A stretch of 64,000 nucleotides of DNA from Salminus brasiliensis (Eukaryota; Chordata; Actinopteri; Characiformes; Bryconidae). Made by a program: the position numbers and the translations under genes. The stretch is taken from NCBI RefSeq assembly GCF_030463535.1, contig NC_132894.1:11147933-11211932 (forward strand), read 5' to 3'. A model generated the notes under the pieces. The model was given only the letters and a program-made list of their open reading frames with translations. It searched no databases and was not told the DNA's origin. Below are positions 1-11,403 of this stretch, in pieces (within the stretch, counting starts at the first letter, position 1; each line of letters begins with the position of its first letter).

Positions 1-32
1 ACACTTTCACCGACCTCATGCGTCTGTTCCAG

Positions 33-3000
33 GACTAATTCTGACTCAGCCTTACATCAGAGTGCCATGAATCCTGCTCCGCCAGACACTTTTGTTGGAG
101 GTTCCCAAGAGCTGCAGCCAAAACGAGGTAACATGATTAAGCTTTTTTTACTGTTTGTATTGGCCAGTTCAAATAAAATAAACTCTGTTATGACTTTCTA
201 TTTTTTTTCTGTTTCTAGTTTTATTGCTCACGCCCCCAGATACAGAGGAGCCTGAAACTGAAATGGAGAAAGATGATCAGAAGGCATCATTGCGTCCTAA
301 ATCCCATGATGTTCCAGGGATTAAGTGAGTAAAGTTGTTTCTCGGTTATATATAATTCTGCTGATAATTTTGCTGCCACACTAGAAGTGTGCAGGTCACA
401 GGCCCTATACACGATAGTTAACTTCTTGAACCCTAGACTTAGTTTTAAACTTTAAGATGATTTAACATTTACATTTAACATTTAACATTTAAGTTATTTA
501 GCAGACACTCTCATCCAGAGCGACTTACAAAATTGCTTCACTGTTTACTCAGAAAAATACCCTTAGCTAGTTTGTATAGACTAGGATCCAAAGACACTAC
601 TAAACACAAAAGTCAACATGTAGCCCATAAAATTAGTATCCACTGTCAATTATTCTTTATCAACTACCAAGTAATTTGTATTTTCTATGATTTACTCCGT
701 ACCTGCCATGAAGGATTCAGAATCCACTGTCGATTATTTCATTCACTGTGGATTATGATCTTGCCGCAAATTATGATCACCCAAGTTCACCTACTTTGAG
801 CTTCTCAAAGAGTCACATATAGTGTGTTTCCCTGCACTTAGCACAGTCCCATTTTTCATTTTTCCCAGCATATTCCCATCCCCCGATCAAGAAGTGAACA
901 CCTCTTTGATGCCAGCCACTCACAACACAGGCGGCTCCCTGCCGGACCTCACCAACATCCAGTTCCCACCTCCCCTGCCGACACCCCTGGACCCGGATGA
1001 CCCTGTATCATTTCCCACCACCAGCACTTCCAGCAGCACGGGCAATCTCACCACCAACCTCACCCACCTGGGCATCAGTGCCGCCAGCCATGTCCCCCCC
1101 TCTCCTCCTGCACTGAGTGGCCAGACCCAGCCTGCTCCTGCCCTCACGCTTAACATCGACGCTCAGCAACAGCAGCAGCAGCCATGTCCCCAGCAGCTCT
1201 CCCCCACACTCTCTCCCACGCTCTCACCTCAGATGTCCATTTCTCAGGTAAGGTCAAAATAAAGCCCCTGTCACTCATGCATGTTTTTCCTGGAATGTAA
1301 TGGTGATTAAAATGGAGGGGGGTTAATGTGAACACAAGCCAGAGTCAGAATCCCAGTAAAGCAAATTATATGATAAGCCTGTCCAGTGCCAGGACATCTA
1401 AGGAAAAAATAATGTTTGTGTGATGATTTTTCTTTTTTTTTTTTTTTTTTTTTGCACCTTTTGTACATTTGGCTTCAGAAAACATGTGACTATATTTTGT
1501 ACATTATTGAGAAGCTGACTTTAGTTAGATTGGCTATTATACCTTTAAAAGTAATACCTATTAAACCTTTGAAGTCATATTGCTTCTAGAGCTGCTTACG
1601 TTGTTTTGTTGGAATAACCATGTGTTAAATAGAGCATTGTAGAGGGTTTGTTAATGAAAACACAACGCATCGGCAAGAAAATCAGAATTGCTACTTTATG
1701 TTTCGGGATCTGCAGCCAATCGCGATGGACAGCATGTCTCTGGAGCAGCAGCTCTCTCAGTACTCACTGCTCAGTTTGCTGAGCGACCTGCAGAAGCAGC
1801 AGCAGACCCTGCCCCAGAACATCCGCCTCATTCAGCTGCCACCGCTTACCGTTAGCTCTTCCTCCAGCACACCACAGACCTCCCTCACCACCCAGTCGCC
1901 AACGGCCACCAGCGCACCGGTCAGCTCGGTGAGTTCAACCTGCCCCATCGTCATTGAGAACAATAGCAAAGTGGCACAAAGGCTGCCGCCGTAATTAAAC
2001 AGAAATACAGTTATGCTTTCAGCTTGAAAGTATGTTCATTTCGTTGTCCGGGACTTGTTTTGGTTTGCAAATCCTTGTAATGTTCAGATTTTGGTGCTCC
2101 AGTAAAGCCAAGAGCACGCTAGGGTCAGGTTTGACCAACACAGTGCTTTACGGCACGTCAGTCTGGGGCAGCCTTGTTTCCGAGGTGCTCACACATGGAC
2201 CCGTGTCGTAATGGACCTGTGCTGTCATTCTGAAAGGCCTCTTCCTTCCAGCAGTATCGCAATCAGACTGGGTCTCCTGCCAACCAGTCTCCAACCTCTC
2301 CAGTCTCCAACCAAGGCTTCTCGCCTGGAGGCTCGCCTCAAGTAAGGGCGGACCCACCCCGCTGCTTGTTTTGCTTTGGCCGCTCATTTGCTGTCCCAGC
2401 TCTCTGTTCTCCTTCCTCCACTTCTCTTTGTCTGCATTTCAACCCTCTCTCATTGCTCAGATGACGCTGTGATTTTTAGAGGTACCATTTATCGTGTCTT
2501 CTGGTCCCATCGTGACAGGCTAAATAAACGGGTGGGTGAAGGCTTAAAGCTTCTCCCACGTATTTTGGACATGTACATTGCATATCATGATATACATTGG
2601 ATCTGGGATAAAGTAGCAACACGCTTGCCAGCTGTCTACATATGGTCAGGGATATGGGGGGCGTATTACATAGCTCTATTGCAGTTTAATTACACAACAG
2701 GTTTGAGGTTCTTTCAGCGTCGCTGTCCAACTAAGAGCAATGCACAGGCCTTTTGTTTTCCATGTGTAATGCTGACAATGTTGAAGTGCATCGAAGGCTG
2801 TGTAGTCTGTGGTGTTTGCATCAACAGCTAAATAATATAGAGCTTTTTATCTTTAACTACAGGTAATGTCTATCACAAGTAGTACTTGGCCTTATTTTAT
2901 TCCATAGCATGTCATTCATCCCTGTTTTTAGGGTACTAATCAGCTGTAGTATGTGAAGTACATTAGAATCCTGTTACTCAGTGCTATTTCTTTTGCTTTA

Positions 3001-4592
3001 AATATTACATTAGCTGCAGCATTACTGTGCCATGATGCAGTTGACCTTGATGGTCAGTTGCATCATTGTAATCATCCTGCCATGGTGGTGAGTAGTTGCA
3101 GCACATCAGTAGAAATTCTTGCTGTGTTAAGGATTTGGCCATACTTATTCCATTATAATATAATATGAAGTTTAGCAGCAGCTATGCTTCTCTGAAGTAA
3201 TATTGTAGTCATAGCATGATCATCACAAAATGTTTGCAAATCAGCCTAAGTATCATGACCAGTTTATTCAGTGAGGCTGCTATAAAAGGAATGTCCTTGT
3301 AGCTCCCTGTGTAGTTGTTTCTTTAGTCAACTAGGGCAGAGTTTACTGAGAGCATCATAGTAGTGAAACTTAACTCATTAGACACCATATCACATGTGAA
3401 CTGATACTAGATAAGCTTTGTGGGGTTTTTTTTTGTTTGTTTTTTTTTCCTCTGACCTAAAATACGATAAGGCCTTCAGATTGATATTTAACTGTTGATT
3501 TCATTTCCCAAGTGTGTCAATTAAGAGCTGTCTGTTTTATGGATGTTAAGCTTTGTCACTTTGAGATATGTCACTGCTTTTTAACAGATGTCCCCAGATC
3601 TTTTTGCGTGGATGTCTTGTGCTAGACATTCCCGCGTATGTCAGCGTCTTGCACATTTGTCCTGCTATTTACACAAGCATTTTCACACTGACGTTGCAGC
3701 CTGATAGAAATAATGGAGGTGTCTCTTGCTGTATTTGTAGCACATTCCGGTGGTGGGCAGCATTTTCGGAGATTCATTCTATGAACATCAACTTGCATCC
3801 AGACAGACGAACGCTCTGTCCCATCAGGTTAGTGCTTGTTTGTGCTTCTGAAGGCTTTCCCTAACCTTTGGGCCTCTTTCCTGTTGGCTCGTATTGCTTT
3901 TCTGCCTCTAGTGGATCTTCTTGTCTTGTCTTGTCTTGTCTTGTCTTCTGGATATATATTGATTACAGTGCCCTCTTGTTATCTCCTAGCTTGAGCAGTT
4001 CAACATGAACATGATCGAGAACCCGAGCAGTTCTAACAGCCTTTACAGTCAGTGCTCCACACTCAACTACACACAGGCAGCAATGATGGGTCTAACCGGG
4101 AGCCACGGCAACTTGCAGGACACACAGCAACTAGGCTACAGTAACCATGGCAACATTCCCAACATTATTCTCACAGGTATATGTTTTTCTCTTGTTTCTT
4201 ATGATGTAAGTCCTTCCAGGGATCTGGACGTGTCGGTGGCGCACATCAGTGCAGTTTGTCCGTTCTTATGTAGGTCTCACAAATCTGCTTGGCCTCAAGT
4301 AATTCCTGTGTGTTTGTTTGTTTGTTTGTTTGTTTTTGTTTTCCCCCTGCACAATCCATCTTTATACCACAAATTATTAGTGACCGGGGAGTCCCCACCT
4401 AGCCTCTCCAAGGAGCTGACCAGCTCACTGGCCGGTGTGGGTGACGTCAGCTTTGATGCAGACTCTCAGTTCCCGCTTGACGAGCTAAAGATTGACCCGC
4501 TGACCCTGGATGGACTGCACATGCTCAATGACCCGGACATTGTCCTTGCCGACCCGGCCACCGAGGACACGTTCCGCATGGACCGACTGTGA
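33..4592 (+). CDS. crtc1: CREB-regulated transcription coactivator 1 (CRTC1/TORC1), 3' part of the gene
   Basis: Cytoplasm-to-nucleus coactivator that binds the CREB bZIP domain after dephosphorylation. Coding exons seen: 33-127, 219-324, 869-1247, 1716-1928, 2252-2341, 3741-3827, 3990-4176, 4381-4592 (stop TGA 4590-4592), all GT-AG and in phase, giving 455 residues. The first exon opens on TNSDSALHQ, the SIK/AMPK-type phosphorylation and 14-3-3 segment known in the family. Exon 3 holds [11 protein letters not shown] and a Q-rich stretch. Exon 5 encodes [18 protein letters not shown]. The last two exons encode the acidic transactivation region with [20 protein letters not shown] and the tail [11 protein letters not shown], which matches CRTC1 rather than CRTC2 or CRTC3. 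The CREB-binding N-terminus lies outside the window. The convergent comp gene downstream is the same neighbour as in mammals. Confidence 0.95.
462..530 (-). repeat. 3' tail fragment of a tRNA-derived SINE
   Basis: The stretch reads ttatttagcagacactctcatccagagcgactt, the reverse complement of the conserved SINE tail seen in full at 20.6 kb and 25.1 kb, with a short ATTTAAC-type tandem at its end. It lies in a crtc1 intron. No tRNA-like head is visible, so it is a 5'-truncated copy. Confidence 0.7.
3921..3946. repeat. (TTGTC)n pentanucleotide microsatellite
   Basis: About five near-perfect TTGTC units in the crtc1 intron about 45 bp before the acceptor of the exon at 3990. Pyrimidine-rich on the + strand, so it may merge with the splice polypyrimidine region. 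Confidence 0.8.
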
Positions 4593-5025
4593 AGGGAGCA
4601 GCGGCTGGAACTTAAAAGAAGCTCTCTTGAGAGGAAAAGGCCGGAGACTACTTATTGTGCAGCTGCATGGCCACCCGGTTTATCATCCAGTCCACGGCCC
4701 TCCCTGCCTCCCCCACATGGCATCTACAATAGCATGCTGCCAAAGCCGTCTGGGGAAGGGAGGCGCTCGAGCACAGAGGTGGAATTGGCATTGCTGCATC
4801 CACGCTGGCTTAGTTGTTTGCGAGGCGGCTAGTTTCAAACCTCGTCCGTTGTACAAGTGTGTGCTATGCCCCTCTTTAGGCCTATGTATTAAGTTGCCGT
4901 TTTGTTGTGCTCTTTTGCTCGTTTGTTTGGTTTCGTTTTCTTTCTCATGTCTGAGGTGGTGTTTTGTCTTTCTCATGTCATTTGTGTTTGAGTATTTGTT
5001 CCGTTTTCTGTGGAAAGCAAGTTGT

Positions 5026-5082
5026 TGTGTGTGTGTGTGTGTGTGTGTGTTTGAGAGAAAGAGAGAGAAAAAGAGAGAGAGG
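5026..5082. repeat. Compound (GT)n(GA)n microsatellite
   Basis: Thirteen GT units followed by GA-rich sequence with interruptions, located in the presumed crtc1 3' UTR. Confidence 0.9.
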
Positions 5083-8000
5083 GAATGTATGTGTGAATGT
5101 GTCTTTATTCAACCTAAATTTTGAACCACCTGACCACGATGAACCCCTACCCTCCCCCGCTTTATTTTTTTACAGATCATTGTTTCTTCACTACATTGCT
5201 TCAGTTTGCGTCTGTATTAATGTGTGTGTGTTTGTTTTCATATTCGTATATTTGGCATGCTTTGGCACGTGAATTGCCAAATCTGTCACTTGTTTTTTAA
5301 TGTTTACGTAATGATGCCATGTGTCTTTTATTTTTCTTTTAAAGTTGTTCATTTTAGTCTTTGTGTTTTGTATGTTTGTGTTAAATTATCTATATATTTA
5401 AAAAAATCTGTTATTTATTAAACCTTTTTATTTAAAACTAAGGAGTACTACTCCCCCCTCCCCCGCACCCTAAAAACTACTTTTTATGGATTTGAGAAAG
5501 CATCGCTTGCTACTGTATGTACTTTATCATTGCTGAAAGGTCTAATGATAAAACTTAAGTCCTCTAAAGAACTTTTTCTTTCGTTTTGTTTTGTTTGATT
5601 TTTTTTTGCTACAAAAACTCCAAACACTTTACAGTGGCGATCTAAGTGCTGGCATTGTTGTTTTTACATGTTTGCCAGCAGATTCACAGATTTAATTGTG
5701 TCAAAATGGCAGCCTTGCCTATATTTTTGGTATTGTTATTGTAAAGTGTCCCTAAAAGTAAAAAAAAAAAAAGAAGAAGAAGAAGAAGAACTGGACGTTT
5801 CTTTTCCCATGTTGACTGTGTTGCTTGTTCAGTTGCGAATTGAAAAATGTTAGTGCTGTTGTTGACTTCTGATTTGCATCAAAAGGCTGTCATCATGCAG
5901 GGCCAAAACCATTAAAGGGAAGCTTCAGAAAGCTACTGAACTCATCACTGTGAGCTGACCTGATTTTGCCTTATGAACAAAAAAAATTATATGCTGTTTT
6001 TAAGCTGTCAGTGTGACAACGAGTTTTCTAATCGTCCTGTTAATGTTTATTCTCGTATCTGAAAAGATTTCTGATCATGCACAATCAGTGGCAGTATTGT
6101 GTTTTTATAAATGCAGTTTTTTCAATTAAGTACTGTATGGCATGTAGGTTTAAGTGTCCAGCTTAAATGGTGGTTCCGTCCTGAAGCCAGATGTCAGTCC
6201 GTCTGAGCTGCTAAAAGTGAAAGTAAGGGGAGGGTACTGCTCCTTATTCTCAGTGCTGTTTACCAGAATGTTGTTCACGTCTGTGTTCATTTATATTCGT
6301 ATATATTTGTTTCTGTCTTGTCTTCTTTTCATGTGATGTCTCATACGTCTTGTTCCATTTTAAGGAATCATATCTTTATATTTATGTACACTATGAAATG
6401 ACAGTAAGTACACTGTTATTTGCTGTTTTTATGCCACTTGAAATGAATGGCCTAGTTTAGGTAACACGTTGTAATCCTGCTTTATGCAGCCTGGGAATGA
6501 AAGCACTTGGTCACTGCACAAACGTTTGCATACGTTTGGTACCAAATCCAGTAATGGCAAATGATGAGCATGATGGCATTTATTGTTAGTATTATTTATG
6601 ATGGGTTGTTTTCGCTTTCATTATTATAATTATTATTTCAGTACATTATGACTTTGAAAGATATCTTATGTATGTTTTTTTTTTTTGTTTTTTTTGTTGT
6701 TTTTTTTAAACCAGCTTTATGATTATATCAGTTGTAACTGAATTTAGCCAAGAGTCTTGACCTTGACTTTGGTATATAGAGTGCAGTCTGGTTGTGATTG
6801 GACGGTGACAATTTGAGTTTTGTCTCTTTGATTTGAAATGAAGCAAATTTTATAAATTAGCTTTTGAAATTCTGAATAATCCCAGGTTTTATGTCAATCC
6901 CCTTCTCTCCCCTTTTCAGGGGAATATAAATATACAGTCATGTCAACTTGGTTTTTGGTTTAGTAACTTGCCCTCTTTTTGCCTCCGGTCTAAGCTTTAG
7001 TCTGTGAACGTAATGCTCAGTCATGGGGATTAGTTTGAACTCTTTAGCTTTAGTTTTGGTTTTTTTGGGTTTTTTTTTTTTTTGGGGGGGGGGGGGGTGC
7101 ACTGCTGTGGGTGTTCAGAGTCTGTTGGATTATTTGTTGGTGCTCCTTTTACCTTGTATTGTTGCTGCTTAACAAAATAGCAAGTTTATTTTAGTTGGTC
7201 TCAAGTTCCATGTTGCTCAGTGTTGGTTATGTCTGGGATTATTTGAGAATGATCTATTTATTATTATTGTTTTTTGGCCTCATGATTGGCCTTCAGATGT
7301 TGTATTACATAGACAAGTGTTGTATGACGTAACAAGTAAGGTTAGTAAACGGTTGCTGCAATTGCTGCTACGAAGCTGACCAGTTGGGATTAGCTTTCAC
7401 AGACATTAGCAAACGGGATAGAACAGTACTTGCCTATTGGTTCTGTGAAACAGCAAGACTAAGTTCATGTTACCCAGCAGTCAAGGAGAAACAGAGCAAC
7501 CTTCTAATCCCTTTTCATGCCTTTGTTGATTAGAGGTTCTCTGAGATCTCTCCACCGTTGAAACACCTCACCAGTGTTATCTCTTGGCCCTTGCCTGATT
7601 TAAGAACTTCTTTCTTAATCTTTGTTCTTCAGATCTTCTCCTTTTTGACTATCTCTTCGTCCTGGCAGTGTGTGGAATTCAGCACATGGCATGTGCTTGC
7701 TATACAGTAGAAATAGTTCTGACTAGCGTCAGAAACCGTACCAAACCGTTATTAAGTACTATGTAGTACCATTTTTGCTGAGAGTGTACTGTTATTGACC
7801 GTTACTAGATCTTGGTGTTGACTCTAGATGCAAAAGGTCTAAAGGTGCCAAAAAAGGAGTCTTTGGGGCAGTGCCATATTGGATCTACCTTTTAGTTCCT
7901 GGCTCTTTAAAAAATCACCCTTGTAAGAGAGATCTGTGAGTGTGGCTGACATTCTGTCCTGTGTAGTCATTGTTTCATTTCAAATCCAGCGTCCTGGAGT

Positions 8001-9149
8001 AGGGAGACAAAACAAACGCTGTCACTGTCCAGTTACTTATGGAATGCACTGGAGGTGAAGCTGGATCGATTAGACCTTTGTAAGGGAAATGACTTCTAGA
8101 AAAACACAATTGTAAAATGTACAGATTGTGCGATTCCTATGCAAACCAGAGAAATCTATCAAGTCTACAAATTGAAATATAATATGTTAAATTACATGAA
8201 ATTGTTTATATTGTGTAGCTGTAAAGCTTTTGAACTAGCAACGCACAGGTAGCGTAGATGGTTTATCATCAGGCATTAGCAACAGGTCAAACAGATAACA
8301 ACAAACAGTACTTGCATCGAGCAACAGTTTACAGTATGCAGCGTTCGAGACAAGGCCACATTTAAACTGAATTGTGATTATACAGTGTTCGAGTCCCCTC
8401 CTCAAAGCGTGCCATTCAGAATCACTATCTTCAAGCAGATGTGTTGTTTTGTTCTTTTGATGTCTTATTTCCTCTCCAACACTTGTATGGTAAATACTGT
8501 ACATAGAGCTTATCTCTAGACTACAATATGTGCATGGCTGATTTCATTATAAGATGTGCTGCACATGATACACTATGGACTTTTTTAGCGAGATGCAATG
8601 CATGCATTGATCAAAAAAGAAAAGAAAATGAAGACAAAAAAAAAAACAAACATGTGGTTTCATTTGACTGAACGTCACTCATGTTTGCGTATATTTTGGT
8701 AGATCACATCTGGAAGTACAGTGTATGGGGCTCCAGTGTATGAGATGTGTTGTGCGTCACACCAAATTACCTATTGCTTGACCAAAGCAGTTTTGTTCTT
8801 GTGTTTTGTTTTTTTTTGTTTTTTCCTCCCCATATTGTAACTGCTCGCTTCTTGTGATGGATTTGTAACCTTTGATTGACTTTATTTTTTTATGTGTTTG
8901 CATTTCTTGTGTGTTTTGTTTTGGATTGTTTTTCCTTTTGGCATGGGGTGGTGTTTTTCTTTTGTTTTTTATTTATTTGTTTGTTTATTTATTTTCAGAT
9001 CATGATGATTGTAGCAAGCTGGACCTTTTGGTTGTTTGTTGGTTTTTCAGTTGAAACACTTGTCAGCACTGTTGCTTACCTTTAGCTTGTGTATCTCAAC
9101 ATTTCAAACCCTTCTCACAATCACTGATCTATATGGCAGCTTTTGTGCT

Positions 9150-9233
9150 TGTGTGTGTGTGTGTGTGTGTGTGTGCTTGTGTGTGTGTGTGCGTGCGCGC
9201 GCGTGCGCGTGTGTGTGTGTGTGTGTGTGTGCG
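9150..9233. repeat. (GT)n/(GC)n alternating purine-pyrimidine tract
   Basis: About 80 bp of GT repeats interrupted by a central GCGTGCGCGCGCGTGCGCG core. Almost pure purine-pyrimidine alternation, the classic Z-DNA-prone composition. Lies in the presumed crtc1 3' region. Confidence 0.9.
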
Positions 9234-10008
9234 TCTCCCTCTTTTTGTATCTTTTTTAAGTGTGTTGCTTTGCACTTTAACAGTGGCTTTATGGCATTAA
9301 ATTTGGACTGTTTTACCCTCTGAGAACACTGACTGTTTAGCTCTGTTGATTCTATGTGATTTTTTTTTTTTTAATATCAAGATCCTTACTAATGGCTAGT
9401 CCTTGTAATCAAGGCTATGTTTTGTTTTGTTTTTTTCCTTAATGTGAAATTTTCTGGGTGAATTCTCCATTGTATTGCACTGATAACTTTTGAGGGATAA
9501 CACTTTTGGGAGCAAATATGTAACTCAATGCAAACTTAAAAAACAAACAAACAAAAAAAAAACAAGGGCTCGGTCTTTGTGCTAGAAGTTGTGTTAAAAA
9601 AAGAAGAAAAAAAGAAGGGAGATGCAGCCAGAATGTATGTTTTTTTTTTTTTGTTTTTGTTTTTTTTTTGTCCTTAAATCTACAGTAGTGGTAGTTTTTG
9701 CTCATGCATGGTGATAGTTTAAACAGTTTAAACAGGTTGTCCTCGGCTTTTTATGGAATCGTTTCAAATCTTAGCAGCAGTTTATTTTGGACGTATTTCT
9801 TTCCAAATGCAGAGCCCCTTTAAAGGAGCCTCCTTCAAACTCCCCTATAAGCCTTAAGAGGACTGCTGGGCAGTTGCTATGGTTCTCATATACGCCAATT
9901 TTCCACCATTCTAATAAACTATCGAGGAAGTGGTTCTCTTATACCAGAAACATTTGTTGAGAAAAATCTTTAAAATAATAGAGTGTGACCTATATGAAAT
10001 AGATATAG

Positions 10009-10041
<33 letters not shown>

Positions 10042-11109
10042 TAGTATATACACAATCCGCCAAACATAAGTGCCATCTGTATTGAGTTACTCTTTAAAGT
10101 TTTTTTTGCAGAGAAAATAGTGTTTGTCTGAGGTGTACTGAAAAAAGAAAACAAAAATAAATAAATAAATAAATAAAAAAGATTGTGAAACTCCTAACTG
10201 CTCACGAGAACATTAAACTAAAGAAAAGGCTTCAAATCTGCAGTCACTCAGATCAGAAACAGTGCTGTTTATATGCATTTTAAATACATGTACTGAGATG
10301 AAAAATCATCGCCAGGCTGGAGCTTTTCACCAGCTGTGTTCCGACAATGTTACATTACTCACAGATGTAGAGCTCTCTCATGTAACTGTATAGATTTTTC
10401 TGGTGTGGTCCATATTTTGACTCATGTTTGTGGAAATTGGTTGTAGAAGGCCACTTTCTCTCTGTACATAGTCTCAGTGATCGTTTCATGGATGTTTTTC
10501 CGTTCTCAAAAGTATGCTAAATATGGATGTGCATGATGTCTCAGCTACATATATCAGATCGTTCTTATTACATCATTTATATTTTGTAATCTGTATTTCT
10601 GTACGTGTTTTTAAAATATATACATTTAAACTGCTGTGTTTTGTGATTTCAGTGCCAGCATTATCATCACCAAGTCTTGCAGCGTTCTCAGTATTGCAAG
10701 GGAATGTGTGTTCGAAGGGCACATATCCTACATTGGGTTTTGTTTGTTCTCCGATGCCCAATTCTTACTAGGGGTATAATGTAAACTCATTACAACAGTG
10801 TTTTATCCAGTCCAATGTGCTGTTTACATTCTTTGGATAATTTCTCTAATTTTGACTTTTGAGATTTAAAGCACGTCCTGGACCTGGCTTGTAGCTCACT
10901 CGCTTAAAAGCACATTTAGCAGCTGAAGATTTTCTGGAGGGGGTGCTGTTAGTGCTCAAAATGTCCGGTGCTTCATGTCAATGATACTTTGTATTTTCTT
11001 TTTTTGCACATGCTGTTGTTTAGTATTCCAAAAGTACAGAGGAAGCCTGTGATATAAGCAGGAAAACATGCTGTGACTTAATTCATCACAATAATGATTA
11101 ATGATTATC

Positions 11110-11403
11110 CAGCAATTTAAAACATTTTATTTTTATTTCAGCTTTTACAGTTAAAACACTTTTTTTAACACCCTGCCAAAATGTTGAAAACTGTCAGCAT
11201 TTATTCTGAGCAGGTGTCTAGAGGTAAAGAACATGGATGACTGTAAAATTCTAAGCATAAAGGCATATACATTTTTATTTTTGTACAGCTTTCATATAAC
11301 ATGATCACCGTCTTAAAGCTATTTACAGTTTGTTAATGTGATCTAGGGAAGTCATTGCAAAGGTATGGGTAGAATGACTTTGGGGCTGTGCCTGATGTTA
11401 AAT
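11110..11403 (-). other. comp 3' UTR
   Basis: Sequence between the comp stop codon (11404-11406) and a TTTATT at about 11127-11132, which is AATAAA on the - strand. The distance fits a short 3' UTR of about 270-300 nt and would leave the crtc1 and comp transcripts ending within about 1 kb of each other. Confidence 0.5.

Larger units (their letters stand above)
4593..11000 (+). other. crtc1 3' UTR and convergent intergenic sequence
   Basis: No coding exon is visible. The sequence is AT-rich with poly(T) runs, a GT/GA compound microsatellite (5026-5082), A(n)GAA(n) (5761-5790), a T-run joined to a 14-base G-run (about 7066-7097), a long GT/GC tract (9150-9233), an AT tract (about 10005-10045) and an AATA tract (about 10153-10178). 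Candidate poly(A) signals on the + strand include AATAAA near 9912 and ATTAAA near 10213, so crtc1 may have a 5-6 kb 3' UTR; the true end cannot be fixed from sequence alone. Confidence 0.55.

Noticed and set aside
4141-4154. Perfect RFX-type X-box GTAACCATGGCAAC inside a crtc1 coding exon
   Set aside because: The bases encode SNHGN within the conserved C-terminal region; most likely a coding coincidence.
4510-5124. 204-codon open frame overlapping the crtc1 stop
   Set aside because: It lies out of frame with the last crtc1 exon and runs into a GT/GA microsatellite; a shadow frame.
5026-5421. Open frames of 65-100 codons in the crtc1 3' region
   Set aside because: Composed of Cys/Val/Phe-rich translations of GT- and T-rich sequence.
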